NCBI GenBank assembly: GCA_900552935.1
Contig: USBN01000028.1
Location: 1-18,665 of the forward strand
Reading direction: 5' to 3'
DNA length: 18,665 nt
DNA from: an uncultured Coriobacteriaceae bacterium
GTDB lineage: Bacteria; Actinomycetota; Coriobacteriia; Coriobacteriales; Atopobiaceae
Below are positions 6,875-14,498 of this stretch, in pieces (the first letter of the stretch is position 1; each line of letters opens with the position of its first letter). The notes beneath the pieces are model-generated. The model was not told the DNA's origin. It ran no database searches and saw only the letters and a list, made by a program, of their open reading frames with translations. Both the position numbers and the translations under genes were made by a program.

Positions 6875-8242
6875 TTAGAAGAACAGGGTCCAGCCGTAGC
6901 CGATGATGACGTTCAGCAGGAACATGGTGATGCAGGGGATCATGCAGCTCTTGGAGAGATCCTGCAGGTCGATGCCGCCCATACCAGCGGTAGCGATGAT
7001 GACGCCGGCGACGGGGGACATGGAGCGGCCCATAGCGGTGGCAAGCTGCATCGGGACGGCGATGCTCTGGGTGGCCATGCCCATGGTGGTGGCCATATCC
7101 GGGACGAGCGGGCCGAAGGCGTACCAAGAGGCGTTGCCAGAGCCGAGGATGAAGGCACCGAAGAACGTGATGAAAGACATGCAGAGGACGACGATGATCG
7201 GGGCACCGTTGGCCTCGGCGAGGAGGCCGGAGACGACCGTCAGGCCACCGAGGAGCTTGATGCCCTCAGCGAAGATAGCAGCGGCAGAGAGGATGGAGAC
7301 GACGCGAGCGAAGGCGCCACCCATCTCCTTCATGACGAAGCTCATGTCGTCGGTGACGGCCTTGTCGCGCTTACGAACAAGCTCGATGAGGAAGACGACG
7401 AGCAGGCAGAGCAGGTTCGCGACAGCGACGTCCATCTTAATGGGGCTGAAGGCGAAGGCAATGATGATGACGAGCGGGGCAACCGGGAAGATGGAGTACC
7501 AAACCGGGCAGTCAGAATCCTTGACGGCCTCGTGCTGAAGCTCCTGGACACCCTCGGCAGCGGCGGCCTTCTTGTCGCAGCGGTTGAGCCACATGGGAAG
7601 AAGGATGGCGGCGATGACGGACAGGATGACGCCGACGGGGAGCTGCCACTGCATGAAGTAGTCAATCATCGGGATGCCGACGACCTTCTCAGCGGCGAAG
7701 ATGGCGGAGGAGTCATTGGGACCCCAGTCAAGGAAGCTGCCCATGACGACGGCGGTGCACGCGGAGAGCGGGCTAATGCCGAGGGAGATCATGATCGGGA
7801 AGGCGATGGACATAAGGAGCATCGCGTGGCCGGAAGCACTGGGGATAACGAGCTTAAGAGCGCAGCCGATGAGGAACAGGAAGCTCAGAACGATGTAGGG
7901 GTTCTTGATGCCACCGAGGGGCTTGGTGGCGAGGAAGGCCAGCTTGGTGGAGGCACCGATGTGCGTCATGTACATCGCGTAGCCGGTGACCATCATAAGC
8001 GTGAGGCCGACGCCGCTCATGTTCTTGGAGAAGCAGTTCTTCGCGAACACGACGCAGTCGAGGAGGATGTTACCGGTGGTGTCCTCACCGAGGACGGAGG
8101 TGCCGGTGAAGGCGGAATAGGCCATCAGAACAGCGATGCCGGACATCATGAAGATGAAGACGGAGTTGACCTTCTTCAGGACGCAGCGCACGACGAATGC
8201 GATGTAAATCAGCGTCAGAAGAACAGAGATTGCAGGACTCAT
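6875..8242 (-). CDS. DcuC-family anaerobic C4-dicarboxylate-type membrane carrier
   Basis: Polytopic inner-membrane carrier of 455 residues with about 12 hydrophobic segments. Family signatures of DcuC are visible: GYAMYMTHIGASTKLAFLA, NPYIVLSFLFLIG, LVIPSASGHAMLLM and SFLDWGPNDSSAIFAAEKV. Similar charged loops (NRCDKKAAAAEGVQ) separate the two halves. DcuC proteins export or exchange succinate/fumarate, but this branch also holds carriers of unknown substrate. The start ATG at 8242 is preceded by GAGGAAG; the longer ORF adds 25 residues that run into the control region and lack conservation. It is the first gene of a probable dcuC-patB unit, divergent from the MarR gene. The pairing with a C-S lyase suggests the cargo may be an amino acid or sulfur-containing acid rather than succinate; that is inference. 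Confidence 0.88.
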   Translation of the reverse strand: MSPAISVLLTLIYIAFVVRCVLKKVNSVFIFMMSGIAVLMAYSAFTGTSVLGEDTTGNILLDCVVFAKNCFSKNMSGVGLTLMMVTGYAMYMTHIGASTKLAFLATKPLGGIKNPYIVLSFLFLIGCALKLVIPSASGHAMLLMSIAFPIMISLGISPLSACTAVVMGSFLDWGPNDSSAIFAAEKVVGIPMIDYFMQWQLPVGVILSVIAAILLPMWLNRCDKKAAAAEGVQELQHEAVKDSDCPVWYSIFPVAPLVIIIAFAFSPIKMDVAVANLLCLLVVFLIELVRKRDKAVTDDMSFVMKEMGGAFARVVSILSAAAIFAEGIKLLGGLTVVSGLLAEANGAPIIVVLCMSFITFFGAFILGSGNASWYAFGPLVPDMATTMGMATQSIAVPMQLATAMGRSMSPVAGVIIATAGMGGIDLQDLSKSCMIPCITMFLLNVIIGYGWTLFF

Positions 8243-8328
8243 CGACTCACTTCCTCTTTTCTTTGAGGTTATAAAACGACCAGATGCGAACTGGCTTGCC
8301 ATGGCGTTGTTTAGCATCTACATCGCCG

Positions 8329-8382
8329 TAGTTTAGACGCTAACTTGCGTTGTTTTACGCTTAAACTATGAACGGTAGTTTA
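8329..8382. promoter_or_regulatory. Cluster of three TAGTTTA heptamers, putative MarR operator
   Basis: TAGTTTA occurs at 8329-8335 (+), 8362-8368 (as TAAACTA, i.e. minus) and 8376-8382 (+). The last two form a perfect inverted repeat with a 7-nt spacer. Each is followed, reading in its own orientation, by a nearby CG, giving a loose consensus TAGTTTAnnCG. A weaker TTGTTTA lies at 8307-8313. A direct repeat GAACGGTA (8370-8377 and 8391-8398) is spaced by 21 bp, two helical turns. The sites sit between the divergent carrier and MarR genes, where a MarR dimer would be expected to bind. Confidence 0.6.
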
Positions 8383-8474
8383 TCGGCCGCGAACGGTATC
8401 GCCATTCCCCTATTAATTATTGTATGTTTTAGTAGTAAACTTGTTCGGTTACCTCGAATGAAGGGGGGTTGCAT

Positions 8475-9002
8475 ATGACGCAGCCAGTACCCAATGACGG
8501 CATTCGTCACCCCATTGACGACGTCACGGCATGCGACATCCTCCATCAGATGTCCTCTTTCTATTCCGGAACGAAGAAGCCCCATGACTACGGCACCGGC
8601 GAGTCGTACACCGCCTGGGAGACCCACGTCATCAAGTACATCGCCGATCACCCCGGCGTCACGCTCACCGACATGGCGCTCGCGTTTGGCAAGACCAAGG
8701 GCGCGTTCTCCCAAATCGTGAACAGACTCGTCGCGCGCGGCCTTATCGTCAAGAACAAGGCGGAGGGTATGGACAACCGCCAGTTCCTCGAGCTGAGCGA
8801 GAAGGGCCTCGAGCTCAACGCCGCACATGAGCACTATGATGCGATTCACTTTGGCGAGTCGATGTCCATCGTGAGGTCTCAGTACACGGACGAGGAGGTT
8901 GACCACGCCTTTACGGTTCTGCTGTGCTGGCTCAACGCGCGTCGCACCATCCACAAGAAGCGCATCGAGCAGCAGAAGGCTTCTGGCAACGACTCCTTCT
9001 AG
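8475..9002 (+). CDS. MarR family transcriptional regulator
   Basis: DNA-binding regulator of 175 residues. The winged helix-turn-helix spans about residues 48-118: HVIKYIADHPGVTLTDMALA, the recognition helix KTKGAFSQIVNRLVARGLI, and the wing MDNRQFLELSEKG. The flanking helices form the usual dimer interface. ATG 8475 is preferred, with AAGGGGGG at 8461-8468 about 7 nt upstream; a TTG two codons earlier is possible. It is divergent from the DcuC/PatB pair with a 232-bp shared control region holding repeated TAGTTTA sites, so it probably controls those genes and itself. No ligand can be read from the sequence. The N-terminal 45 residues are longer than in minimal MarR proteins. Confidence 0.92.
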   Translation: MTQPVPNDGIRHPIDDVTACDILHQMSSFYSGTKKPHDYGTGESYTAWETHVIKYIADHPGVTLTDMALAFGKTKGAFSQIVNRLVARGLIVKNKAEGMDNRQFLELSEKGLELNAAHEHYDAIHFGESMSIVRSQYTDEEVDHAFTVLLCWLNARRTIHKKRIEQQKASGNDSF

Positions 9003-9152
9003 GGATTGCGGAGCGGCAGGCCGCGCAAGAGGCACGAACCTGGCTGGCGCGGGGCGTGCGGCCGACACTAGGTGCATACCAGCCGACGCAAAGCGAAGGC
9101 GACTGGTGCCAAGCGCAAGATATGCGTCGATTCCAACGCCAGCCTCTTCGCG

Positions 9153-9183
9153 CACATATATTGTTTGCGCGCACTAATATGTG
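9153..9183. repeat. Short inverted repeat CACATAT/ATATGTG
   Basis: CACATAT at 9153-9159 and ATATGTG at 9177-9183 are reverse complements 17 nt apart, in the 3' region of the MarR gene just before its terminator. The stretch 9003-9152 shows no gene. This could simply extend the terminator region. Confidence 0.4.
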
Positions 9184-9216
9184 GCCGGCAGGGGAGCGTC
9201 CCCTGCCGGCCCTTTT
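9183..9216 (+). terminator. Intrinsic terminator of the MarR gene, between convergent genes
   Basis: A perfect 13-bp stem (GGCCGGCAGGGGA 9183-9195 with TCCCCTGCCGGCC 9199-9211), a 3-nt loop and TTTT at 9213-9216. It lies between two convergent genes, so the stem may also stop the permease transcript arriving from the other side, although no T-run follows on that strand. Confidence 0.92.
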
Positions 9217-9255
9217 CATCCTGGATCTGTAACCGACCGCGATTCTCGTTTCCGC

Positions 9256-12200
9256 CTAGTCCACGCTCTTGAGCGCTTCGAGCATGTCGACGCGGCGCAA
9301 ATACTGGTTGACGACTGCACACATCGCCGCAACCACGAGCACGATGACGACCGTCGACACCACGAAGGGGAGCCACCCGCAAGCAGGATCGAACATCACG
9401 TTCTCCGGCGGCACAGCGGCGATGATGTACTGCTGCAGCATCCAACCGAGCAGCCAGCCAACCGTCAGCGCGAGACACGAGTTGATGATCGTCTCGCGAT
9501 AGATGTACATCGTGACTTCGCGTGGATAGAAACCGAGGACCTTGATCGTGGATAGCTCGCGGATGCGCTCGGCCACGTTAATGGTCACGAGGTTGTAGAC
9601 GATCACCACCGCCAGCAGCACCGCCACCACGATAAGCACGCCCATGATCATGTTGAGGGACTTCACCACGACGTTGATCTGGTCGATAAGCGCCGCACTC
9701 TGCACACACCCCATCACGCCCGAAAGGCTCATGAAGCGCGCTGCCTCGGAGCGAATCGCCGTCGTGCCGCTGTCCGCCAGGTTCACGACAGAGGCATTCG
9801 TCTCCAGGGGCTTGCCGAAGCAGTTCTGGTAGGCCTCCGCGCTCATGAACATGAAGTGCTCCATGTACATCTCGCAGATGCCAGCCACACGCACGCCGCA
9901 CTCGCGACCGTCCGCATCCTTGAACGTGAGGGTATCCCCTACGCGCAGGCCGATGAGGTTCGCGAGGCGCTCGGAAATCACAGCGCCGTCCGGAGAAAGC
10001 TCGAGTGCCCTGCCGGTCGAGCGCTCGCGAATGCGCAGGTAACTAGCAAAAGCGCTCGCGTCCTCAGGGACAAGCAGATTGATCTTCTGGTCATCGCCCT
10101 TGGCGCCGCCTCGCTTGGTCACGCTTTCGTAGCGCACGGGCAGGTGGCTGGCGACGGCACTGGAGGCAAGCTCGGCATCTATTCCCGCGCGCTCGTCCTC
10201 ACTCACGTGGCCATTCTCGGCAACGATCAAGTCATAGCCGATGATGTCGCCAAACTGGGCGTCGGCGAGGCCGTTGATGGAGTTGCGCACGGCAAAGCCG
10301 CAGAACATGAGGCACACGGCGCCCGCCACGCCAACAACGGTCATGAGCATGCGCTTCTTGTAGCGAAGGAGGTTTCTGCAGGTGACCTTCTGCGTAAAGT
10401 TAAGGCGATTCCACACCGGCGAAATGTGCTCGAGGATGATCTTCGAGCCGGCGGCCGGAGCCTTGGGAAGAAGGAGCTGAGCGGGTTTCTCCGCCAGGCT
10501 TCGCTTGGCCACCGCTGCCGCCGGACCAACCGAGACGGCCAGAGCCAGCGCAAAGGCGGCCACGCTCACCAACGGGTGGAAGTGCATCTCGATGGGTGGC
10601 AGCACGAATTTCGAACCATAGGCGCTATAGACGATGAACGGCATCAGCGTATGGCCGAGCGCGATGCCGACAAACGCGCCAATGCCTCCTGCCGTGGCAC
10701 CGTAGACCACAAACTTAAGCATGACGTCGCGGTCGCGATATCCCAAGGCCTTGAGGGTGCCGGAGTTCACGCGCTCCTCATCCACCATGCGAGTCATCGT
10801 GGTCGATGCCACGAGCGCCGCCACCAGGTAGAGGAAGTAGGGAAAGACGTCCGCGAGAGAATCGACAATCTCGCTCACGCTGCTGTAGGTCTTATAACCT
10901 TCTGAGCCCGGGGTTTCTCGACGCGAGTCAACGGCATAAGTCGGTTGGTCGATGGAATCTCGTTGCTCGCGCGCATCGACGAGGGAGGCTTCGCCATCGG
11001 CAATCTTCCGCTCAGCGCCGGGCAAGGCGTCGTTGTACTCCGCGAGGGCGGATTCGTACTCGAAGCGCTTTTGGGCAAGCGTGCCCGCCGCCTCGTCATA
11101 CGCGGTGCGGCCCTGCTGATAGGCGGCGAGCCCTTCGTTGTACTCGGCCATGCCGGCGTCATAGGTGGCCTTACCGGCGGCGTACTCAGCCTGGCTTGCG
11201 GATAGCCTCTCGGCGCTTGCGTCAATCTGTGCGGAGACGGCATCGAGCTCCTGCTGCTTGGCGGCAAACTCCGCCTGGCCGTTCGCGACTTGCTGGTCAA
11301 GAGCTGCCTGAGCCGAGGAAAGCTGCTGCTCAGCGGCATCGAGCTGCGCTGATTGCTGGATGTAGCTCGCGTCATCGATGAGGCCGGCGGCGTATGCCTG
11401 CTCGAGTTGGTCCCTCTTTTGCGCAACGTCCGCACGCTGGACGTCAATCTGCGCCTGCGTCTGAGCCGTTTGCTGCTCCGCTGCCACCTTGGCGTCATCG
11501 AGGGCCTGGACGGACGCCGCGTATTGGGAGCGCGCCTCGGCAAGCTGCCGTTCTCCTTCGTCTAGCTGGGCGCGGGCATCTGCAAGACGATCGTGTGAAG
11601 CGAAAAGCGTTTCACGCGCACCCACCAGCCGCGCGGCAGCCGCCTCAAGCTGTGACCAAGTGTCATCGAGGGTCGCCTGTCCATCTGCGAGTCTCGCGGC
11701 AGCATCATCCAGCGCTGTCTTGGCGTCGGAGAGCTGCTGACGAGCGTTGTCGAGAGTCGCCCGGCCATCAGCGATCTTGTCGTCGAACTCCGCGCGTACC
11801 GCAGCGAGACGGCGCGGCGGCGCACATGCGAGCACGGTGGCAAGCTCCTCCTTATGAGCCGAGACGCGTGCGAGATACTCCGCGCCATACGGGTCGAGGC
11901 CCTCGGTGTCATCAAACGTAAGGCGTGCAACCATACGATAGTCCGCATTGAAGACGCCGGGCGTTACCACGGCATATCCCGTAAGGTCGCCCGTTCCCAC
12001 CGTTGTCTTGCCCTTGTTCACGCTCGCGATGATCTCCGTCGAGCTCACATGTCCCACAACGCGAAAATGCGTCTGCGTCAGCACCGTGCTGCCACCCATG
12101 CCGGCCTTTTCAACCAGGTCGACCGTCGAGCCAAGCGGAAAGCGATCTGCGAGGAAGGAGTCGACGGCTATTTCGTCAGGAGCCGAAGGCATGCGACCGT

Positions 12201-12564
12201 CAACGACCTCAAACTGACTTACGCGCTCAGGGACCGACTCGAGTCGAATGGAGTCATTAGTGTCCGCAATCGTAACGTCTTTGAGGTAGCCGAACTCGAC
12301 CTCTCGAACGCCGGGAGTCGCTTTGATATCCGCCTGGTCATCGGCATCAAGGCCAAGGTCGCCAATAACGGTAACGTCTGCCATGTCGTAGCGGTCGAAG
12401 AATCGGGCAGAAGTCGCGCGCATATCCGGACCCGCGACCTTGAGGCCCACGAGAGCGAAGGAGCCCAGGGCGATAAGGCAGACGATGGAGCAGAAGCGCC
12501 CCCTTGACTTCTTGAACGTGGCGAGAACGTCACGCCAAAGCATGGTCTTCTTTACGCGCGCCAT
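9256..12564 (-). CDS. Large FtsX/MacB-type ABC transporter permease with long coiled coil
   Basis: Membrane protein of 1102 residues. TM1 is at about residues 22-44, followed by a MacB-like extracytoplasmic domain (about 45-245). Next comes a long Ala/Gln/Asp-rich coiled coil (about 255-555) with many LDxAxxQL heptads. A first FtsX domain starts at about 574 (FPYFLYLVAALVAS, then MVDEERVNSGTLKALGYRDRDV). Another TM with a second extracytoplasmic domain follows (about 745-955), and a C-terminal FtsX domain at about 975-1090 with RELSTIKVLGFYPREV. Such permeases export lipids or peptides or regulate envelope enzymes, powered by a partner ATPase. The start at 12564 is supported by GGGAGAGGG about 5 nt upstream and by the conserved MARVKKTMLWRDVLATFKKS. 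No ATPase gene is adjacent: upstream is the DUF3825 gene (46 bp away), and downstream is the convergent MarR gene. The partner is therefore elsewhere or absent. Confidence 0.9.
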   Translation of the reverse strand: MARVKKTMLWRDVLATFKKSRGRFCSIVCLIALGSFALVGLKVAGPDMRATSARFFDRYDMADVTVIGDLGLDADDQADIKATPGVREVEFGYLKDVTIADTNDSIRLESVPERVSQFEVVDGRMPSAPDEIAVDSFLADRFPLGSTVDLVEKAGMGGSTVLTQTHFRVVGHVSSTEIIASVNKGKTTVGTGDLTGYAVVTPGVFNADYRMVARLTFDDTEGLDPYGAEYLARVSAHKEELATVLACAPPRRLAAVRAEFDDKIADGRATLDNARQQLSDAKTALDDAAARLADGQATLDDTWSQLEAAAARLVGARETLFASHDRLADARAQLDEGERQLAEARSQYAASVQALDDAKVAAEQQTAQTQAQIDVQRADVAQKRDQLEQAYAAGLIDDASYIQQSAQLDAAEQQLSSAQAALDQQVANGQAEFAAKQQELDAVSAQIDASAERLSASQAEYAAGKATYDAGMAEYNEGLAAYQQGRTAYDEAAGTLAQKRFEYESALAEYNDALPGAERKIADGEASLVDAREQRDSIDQPTYAVDSRRETPGSEGYKTYSSVSEIVDSLADVFPYFLYLVAALVASTTMTRMVDEERVNSGTLKALGYRDRDVMLKFVVYGATAGGIGAFVGIALGHTLMPFIVYSAYGSKFVLPPIEMHFHPLVSVAAFALALAVSVGPAAAVAKRSLAEKPAQLLLPKAPAAGSKIILEHISPVWNRLNFTQKVTCRNLLRYKKRMLMTVVGVAGAVCLMFCGFAVRNSINGLADAQFGDIIGYDLIVAENGHVSEDERAGIDAELASSAVASHLPVRYESVTKRGGAKGDDQKINLLVPEDASAFASYLRIRERSTGRALELSPDGAVISERLANLIGLRVGDTLTFKDADGRECGVRVAGICEMYMEHFMFMSAEAYQNCFGKPLETNASVVNLADSGTTAIRSEAARFMSLSGVMGCVQSAALIDQINVVVKSLNMIMGVLIVVAVLLAVVIVYNLVTINVAERIRELSTIKVLGFYPREVTMYIYRETIINSCLALTVGWLLGWMLQQYIIAAVPPENVMFDPACGWLPFVVSTVVIVLVVAAMCAVVNQYLRRVDMLEALKSVD

Positions 12565-12610
12565 GACGCCCTCTCCCGTACCGGGTCCAGTCAAGCTCAG
12601 TTTCGTGGCC

Positions 12611-13381
12611 CTACTTTGCCAGCCAACTCGCCATCGGACGACAAATCTGGCGCGCATTGTTATATGCCATATCAAGCGTAAGGCACGTTCGCGCAGAATA
12701 GAACCCGTCCTCACGGCAGATAGTCAATGCGAGCTCCGGCTGGTTACCCGTAAGGCGAAGCGGCAAAAGCAGCTGGATGCGCCCGTTGTAGTACTGCGGC
12801 ACCGCAATGGTGTAGTTCGCAGCCGCGCGACGCTCGGCCTCCGCAACGGCACCCTCAAAGGCCCGGCGCAGCAAGCACTCGTTTCCCTCGCCACGAAGTT
12901 GCTCCGGGATGCGAGCCAAGTTGTTCTCATCGCCCAGAATATGATCGATATTCGGACGAACCCGCAGGTGGAAATCGTAAATGAGGTCTGCGGGGTTATC
13001 GGTGTAATGAACGCGGGCGGGAAGTACGTCAACCTCTGACAGTGCCAAGTCGCTCGACTTAAAGAAGCCCTTGAGGAACCATGGCTGGGCACCTGGGCGA
13101 TTGTTGGGCTGGAACAATGCGTATATCGCCTCGAAGCGCGGCGTGAATAGCCCCGTATTGAAGCAGGCGAAATCGCCATCCAACACGATGAAGGACTTCC
13201 CTCTCCCCTCTTCATCGACGCGTTCCTGCAGGTACGCGGCACGACGATACGTGAAGTCGATGTAGTTGAGCAATATCCTGTTATCCGGGCCCCAATCCTC
13301 GGGGTCAGCCAAGTCTGCCAGGTATTGGTAGCAGGGATAAGGACAGAAGGCGAAGTCGACAATCCTGTCAGGGTAGACCAT
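12611..13381 (-). CDS. Stand-alone DUF3825 domain protein
   Basis: Protein of 256 residues, almost entirely one DUF3825 domain. Family signatures: FACFNTGLFTPRFEAIYALFQPN (residues 71-93), PWFLKGFF (100-107), DENNLARIP (151-159), AVPQYYNGRIQLLLPLRL (193-210) and a near-invariant C-terminus TLDMAYNNARQICRPMASWL. To my memory DUF3825 is usually found at the C-terminus of larger proteins with predicted RNA- or nuclease-related domains (NYN/LabA-like), so a free-standing copy is less common. The start at 13381 has GGAGG 4-5 nt upstream; the longer ORF runs into the divergent promoter region. It precedes the large permease by 46 bp and may be co-transcribed, with no obvious functional logic. No catalytic residues are known. 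A TATAGT box at 13410-13415 (minus) could be its -10. Confidence 0.85.
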   Translation of the reverse strand: MVYPDRIVDFAFCPYPCYQYLADLADPEDWGPDNRILLNYIDFTYRRAAYLQERVDEEGRGKSFIVLDGDFACFNTGLFTPRFEAIYALFQPNNRPGAQPWFLKGFFKSSDLALSEVDVLPARVHYTDNPADLIYDFHLRVRPNIDHILGDENNLARIPEQLRGEGNECLLRRAFEGAVAEAERRAAANYTIAVPQYYNGRIQLLLPLRLTGNQPELALTICREDGFYSARTCLTLDMAYNNARQICRPMASWLAK

Positions 13382-13484
13382 GCGTCCTCCGTTTCTCGGG
13401 TTTGAGGCTACTATACGCGCCATCCATACCGCACGCATCGCAAGAATCGAGGCGCGAGCGCAGATGCCGCTTGTCGGCCGCCTG

Positions 13485-13490
13485 TATACT
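13485..13490 (+). promoter_or_regulatory. Putative -10 box for the DUF554 gene
   Basis: TATACT lies 31 bp before the start codon at 13522. No good -35 was found at the right distance, so this is a tentative call. Confidence 0.35.
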
Positions 13491-13521
13491 AAAGGACCGC
13501 ACAAACCAGTTAAGGAGCCCA

Positions 13522-14259
13522 ATGCCCGGCCTCGGTACCCTCATCAATGTCACCCTGATCATTATCGGCGGGCTCATCGGCCTCGCCGCCAGCTCGCTCG
13601 TCACAGAGCGCCTGCAAGACGCGCTTCTCCGCGCATGTGGCGCGTGCATCGTATTCGTTGGCATCGCAGGCACACTCCAGCACATGCTCGTCGCCACCGT
13701 TGCGGAAGACGGAACCGTTCTCCTCTCTACGACGGGCACGATGATGCTTGTCGTGTCGATGGCGCTCGGTACGGTCATCGGCGAGGTCATCGACATCGAC
13801 GCTCGCTTCGATGACCTCGGAAAATGGCTGCGCGACCACACTGGCAGCTCTGGCGACCCCCGCTTCGTCGACGGCTTCGTCACCGCATCGCTCACCCTCT
13901 CGGTCGGCGCGATGGCCATTGTGGGTTCCATCCAAGACGGTCTTGCGGGCGATTGGTCCGCCCTCGCGCTCAAAGGTTCCATCGACGCAATCATCGTCTG
14001 CGCGATGGCGGCGTCTATGGGCAAGGGCTGCATCTTCTCCGCGCTCTCGGTTGGCGTTTTCCAGGGACTCGTCACGGCGCTCGCCACACTCATAGCCCCG
14101 GTCCTGTCCGACGCGGCGCTCGCCAACCTCACCCTCGTAGGCTCAGTCCTCATCTTCTGCGTAGGGATCAACCTCATCTGGCCTCGTACCTTCAAGCCGG
14201 CAAACATGCTGCCTGCCGTGGTCATCGCCGCCGCATGCGCAGGGCTCCCCTGGTTCTAA
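13522..14259 (+). CDS. DUF554 family membrane protein (YqgA/YdfK-like)
   Basis: Integral membrane protein of 245 residues with about seven hydrophobic segments. The N-terminus GTLINVTLIIIGGLIGLAAS, then GTVIGEVIDIDARFDDLGKWL, FVDGFVTASLTLSVGAMAIVGSIQDGL, and the closing NLIWPRTFKPANMLPAVV are typical of DUF554. Its role is unknown; transport has been suggested for the family without proof. The start at 13522 has AAGGAG at 13512-13517; the upstream extension of the ORF lacks conservation. It is divergent from the DUF3825 gene across a 140-bp gap. No intrinsic terminator follows; instead there is a tandem repeat array that stays open in this gene's frame for 72 codons after the stop. Confidence 0.9.
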   Translation: MPGLGTLINVTLIIIGGLIGLAASSLVTERLQDALLRACGACIVFVGIAGTLQHMLVATVAEDGTVLLSTTGTMMLVVSMALGTVIGEVIDIDARFDDLGKWLRDHTGSSGDPRFVDGFVTASLTLSVGAMAIVGSIQDGLAGDWSALALKGSIDAIIVCAMAASMGKGCIFSALSVGVFQGLVTALATLIAPVLSDAALANLTLVGSVLIFCVGINLIWPRTFKPANMLPAVVIAAACAGLPWF

Positions 14260-14498
14260 GCTCAAGCGGTCCAAAGCCCGGCTCCAGCGCGCGGCCTGGC
14301 TCTGGCGTGTGGCCTGGTTCTGGCGTGTGGCCTGGTTCTGGCCCAAGGCATAGCTCTGGCCCGAAGCCTAGCTCTGGCCCGCGGTCCGGTCTGGCCCAAG
14401 ACCCGGCTCCCCCCGCGCTGCCTGGGAGAAGCAAGTCAAACAGATGTTCGCAATCAGTGCTATCATAGGCGTCCCTAAGGCTGGCTCGGGAGGGAGGC
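14260..14498 (+). other. 239-bp intergenic region upstream of the TerB_N operon
   Basis: Most of it is the 18-bp repeat array. After the array, a TATCAT at 14461-14466 could be a -10 box for the operon, but no matching -35 was found. The Shine-Dalgarno run GGGAGGGAGG at 14488-14497 ends the region. No terminator for the DUF554 gene was seen, so read-through from it is possible. Confidence 0.5.
14278..14420. repeat. Degenerate 18-bp tandem repeat array (about 8 units)
   Basis: Units start at 14278, 14296, 14314, 14332, 14350, 14368, 14386 (17 bp) and 14403. The consensus is close to CTGGCTCTGGCCCGAGGC; units 2-3 and 3-4 are nearly identical. It lies between the DUF554 stop and the TerB_N operon. 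The 18-bp period keeps frame: in the DUF554 frame it reads GLALAC, GLVLAC, GLVLAQ, GIALAR, SLALAR, while another frame reads PGSGVW-like units. No ribosome-binding site or start supports translation. Confidence 0.88.

Noticed and set aside
6833..8266. 477-residue acidic open frame on the plus strand opposite the DcuC-type carrier
   Set aside because: Its Asp/Glu/Gly/His-rich composition is what antisense of a hydrophobic transporter gives; it has no domains.
9003..9182. Possible small RNA or tRNA between MarR and the terminator
   Set aside because: No cloverleaf or promoter-like elements were found; only a short inverted repeat is visible.
13402..13521. Longer start for the DUF554 protein
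   Set aside because: The extra 40 residues are not membrane-like or conserved, and AAGGAG precedes the ATG at 13522.
14278..14420. Possible CRISPR array
   Set aside because: Units are adjacent 18-bp repeats without spacers, so this is a tandem repeat.
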